Shown in pieces: positions 63,413-64,000 of a stretch of DNA of 64,000 nucleotides. The stretch's first letter is position 1. The number at the start of each line of letters is the position of its first letter. Source of the DNA: Rhodoplanes tepidamans. GTDB taxonomy: Bacteria; Pseudomonadota; Alphaproteobacteria; Rhizobiales; Xanthobacteraceae. The stretch is taken from NCBI RefSeq assembly GCF_030813915.1, contig NZ_JAUSUJ010000002.1:62001-126000 (forward strand), given 5' to 3'. The translations under genes were made by a program, and so were the position numbers. Under the pieces are notes generated by a model. It was given only the letters and a program-made list of their open reading frames with translations, searched no databases and was not told the DNA's origin.

Positions 63413-64000
63413 CTACTGGCTCGCCCAGACGATGCGGGCGACCCACAGCACGTCCTCGGCCGGCAGCACCCGGTCCGCGTGCTCGGGGTTGAGCGAGCGT
63501 AGCTCGAGCGTCTTGGCGGTCTTGCGGCGCAGCTCCTTGGCCAGCACCTCGCCCTCGCGGGTCTTCACCACGACGCGGTCGCCGCGCCGGATCGGCGCCG
63601 ATGGGGAGACGATGATGACGGTGCCGTCCCGGTAGGCCGGCTGCATCGAGTCGCCCGAGATTTCGAGCGCGTAGGCGTGCTCGTCCTCGACCGCCGGGAA
63701 GGCGATCTCGTCCCAGCCCTTGCCGACCGGAAAGCCGCCGTCGTCGAAATAGCCGCCCGAGCCGGCTTCGGCGAAGCCGATCAGCGGCACCGCCTGCTCG
63801 GCCGCCGAGTCGCCGTCGCCGAGGAGGCGGACGAACTCCTCCACCGTTGTGCCGGTCGCGGCGAGCGACTTCGCCACCGATTCGGTCGACGGCCAGCGGG
63901 CGCGGCCGTCCGGGGTGATGCGCTTCGACTTGTTGAAGGTGGTCGGGTCGAGTCCGGCCCGCTTGGCGAGTCCGGACGCCGACAGGCCGGCGCGCGCCGC
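63413..64000 (-). CDS. S24-family (LexA/CI-like) transcriptional repressor, N-terminus off the window
   Basis: At least 195 codons; the start lies beyond 64000. The N-terminal part visible (ARAGLSASGLAKRAGLDPTTFNKSKRITPDGRARWPSTESVAKSLAATG) is a helix-turn-helix that links to an S24 peptidase fold: GKGWDEIAFPAVEDEHAYALEISGDSMQPAYRDGTVIIVSP, with the nucleophile Ser in SGDSM and the base Lys in VVVKTREGEVLAKEL. It ends DVLWVARIVWASQ. S24 repressors control prophage or stress genes and often self-cleave when RecA is activated; the AG cleavage pair (FAEAGSGG) is present. This may be a chromosomal stress regulator rather than a phage CI. Confidence 0.88.
   Translation of the reverse strand, partial: AARAGLSASGLAKRAGLDPTTFNKSKRITPDGRARWPSTESVAKSLAATGTTVEEFVRLLGDGDSAAEQAVPLIGFAEAGSGGYFDDGGFPVGKGWDEIAFPAVEDEHAYALEISGDSMQPAYRDGTVIIVSPSAPIRRGDRVVVKTREGEVLAKELRRKTAKTLELRSLNPEHADRVLPAEDVLWVARIVWASQ

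Noticed and set aside
63413-64000. Prophage CI repressor marking a prophage boundary
   Set aside because: The S24 repressor has no phage genes beside it in the window and normal G+C, so a chromosomal regulator is at least as likely; the far side is not visible.

Overview
The window is chromosomal DNA of very high G+C (about 70% by eye) from an alphaproteobacterium, almost certainly of the order Hyphomicrobiales (Rhizobiales). The evidence is the order proA-nadD-rsfS-rlmH-envC-ctpA-divergent polysaccharide deacetylase-rppH, the lppC/rsmI/yraN/gshB neighbourhood, a 1620-residue NAD-glutamate dehydrogenase, a class I lysyl-tRNA synthetase and several families of Rhizobiales-type palindromic intergenic repeats. 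I cannot name the genus with confidence; a Rhodoplanes- or Bradyrhizobium-like organism would fit. I saw no rRNA, tRNA, CRISPR array, integrase or insertion sequence.

Layout. 1-7.1 kb: start of a gamma-glutamyltransferase, an AhpD-like enzyme, the giant NAD-GDH and a membrane PAS protein. 7.3-12.3 kb: a surface-polymer or peptide-modification type cluster (nucleotidyltransferase with two C-terminal repeats, two GT2 glycosyltransferases, an HprK-related kinase and a PqqD-like protein). 12.4-15.26 kb: a 2.7-kb low-G+C insertion with one gene, an 810-residue SIR2-STAND NTPase of the anti-phage type. It sits at the 3' end of rppH and is bracketed by a 113-bp direct repeat of the rppH end. 15.1-24.3 kb: the minus-strand housekeeping run rppH to proA, interrupted by an orphan tripartite-tricarboxylate binding protein. 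24.4-27.4 kb: small and secreted hypotheticals and a patatin-like protein. 27.5-32.1 kb: grpE and hrcA facing rph-rdgB-hemW. 32.3-34.1 kb: deoxyribosyltransferase-like protein, SemiSWEET, a membrane protein and rpmF. 34.3-37.9 kb: a TetR-controlled catabolic operon (cyclase, binding protein, beta-keto acid cleavage enzyme). 38.1-41.6 kb: mtgA, a cation/proton antiporter and a TsdA-like dihaem cytochrome. 42.1-47.8 kb: gshB, a chemoreceptor, yraN-rsmI and the divergent lppC lipoprotein. 48-57.1 kb: aldo/keto reductase, rlmN, a membrane protein, a membrane glycosyltransferase, an amino-acid-type binding protein, a Tat-exported kelch protein and lysK. 57.2-64 kb: soxR divergent from an RND efflux pump, a TauE/SafE permease, a tiny lipoprotein and an S24-type repressor cut by the window end.

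The most interesting object is the SIR2-STAND insertion. The intact rppH now ends in codons supplied by the insert, and the old rppH tail is stranded 2.7 kb away. All three differences between the repeat copies are synonymous third-position changes, so the insert appears to have arrived carrying another strain's rppH tail. No recombinase is present, so it looks like a minimal single-gene defence cassette using rppH as its docking site.
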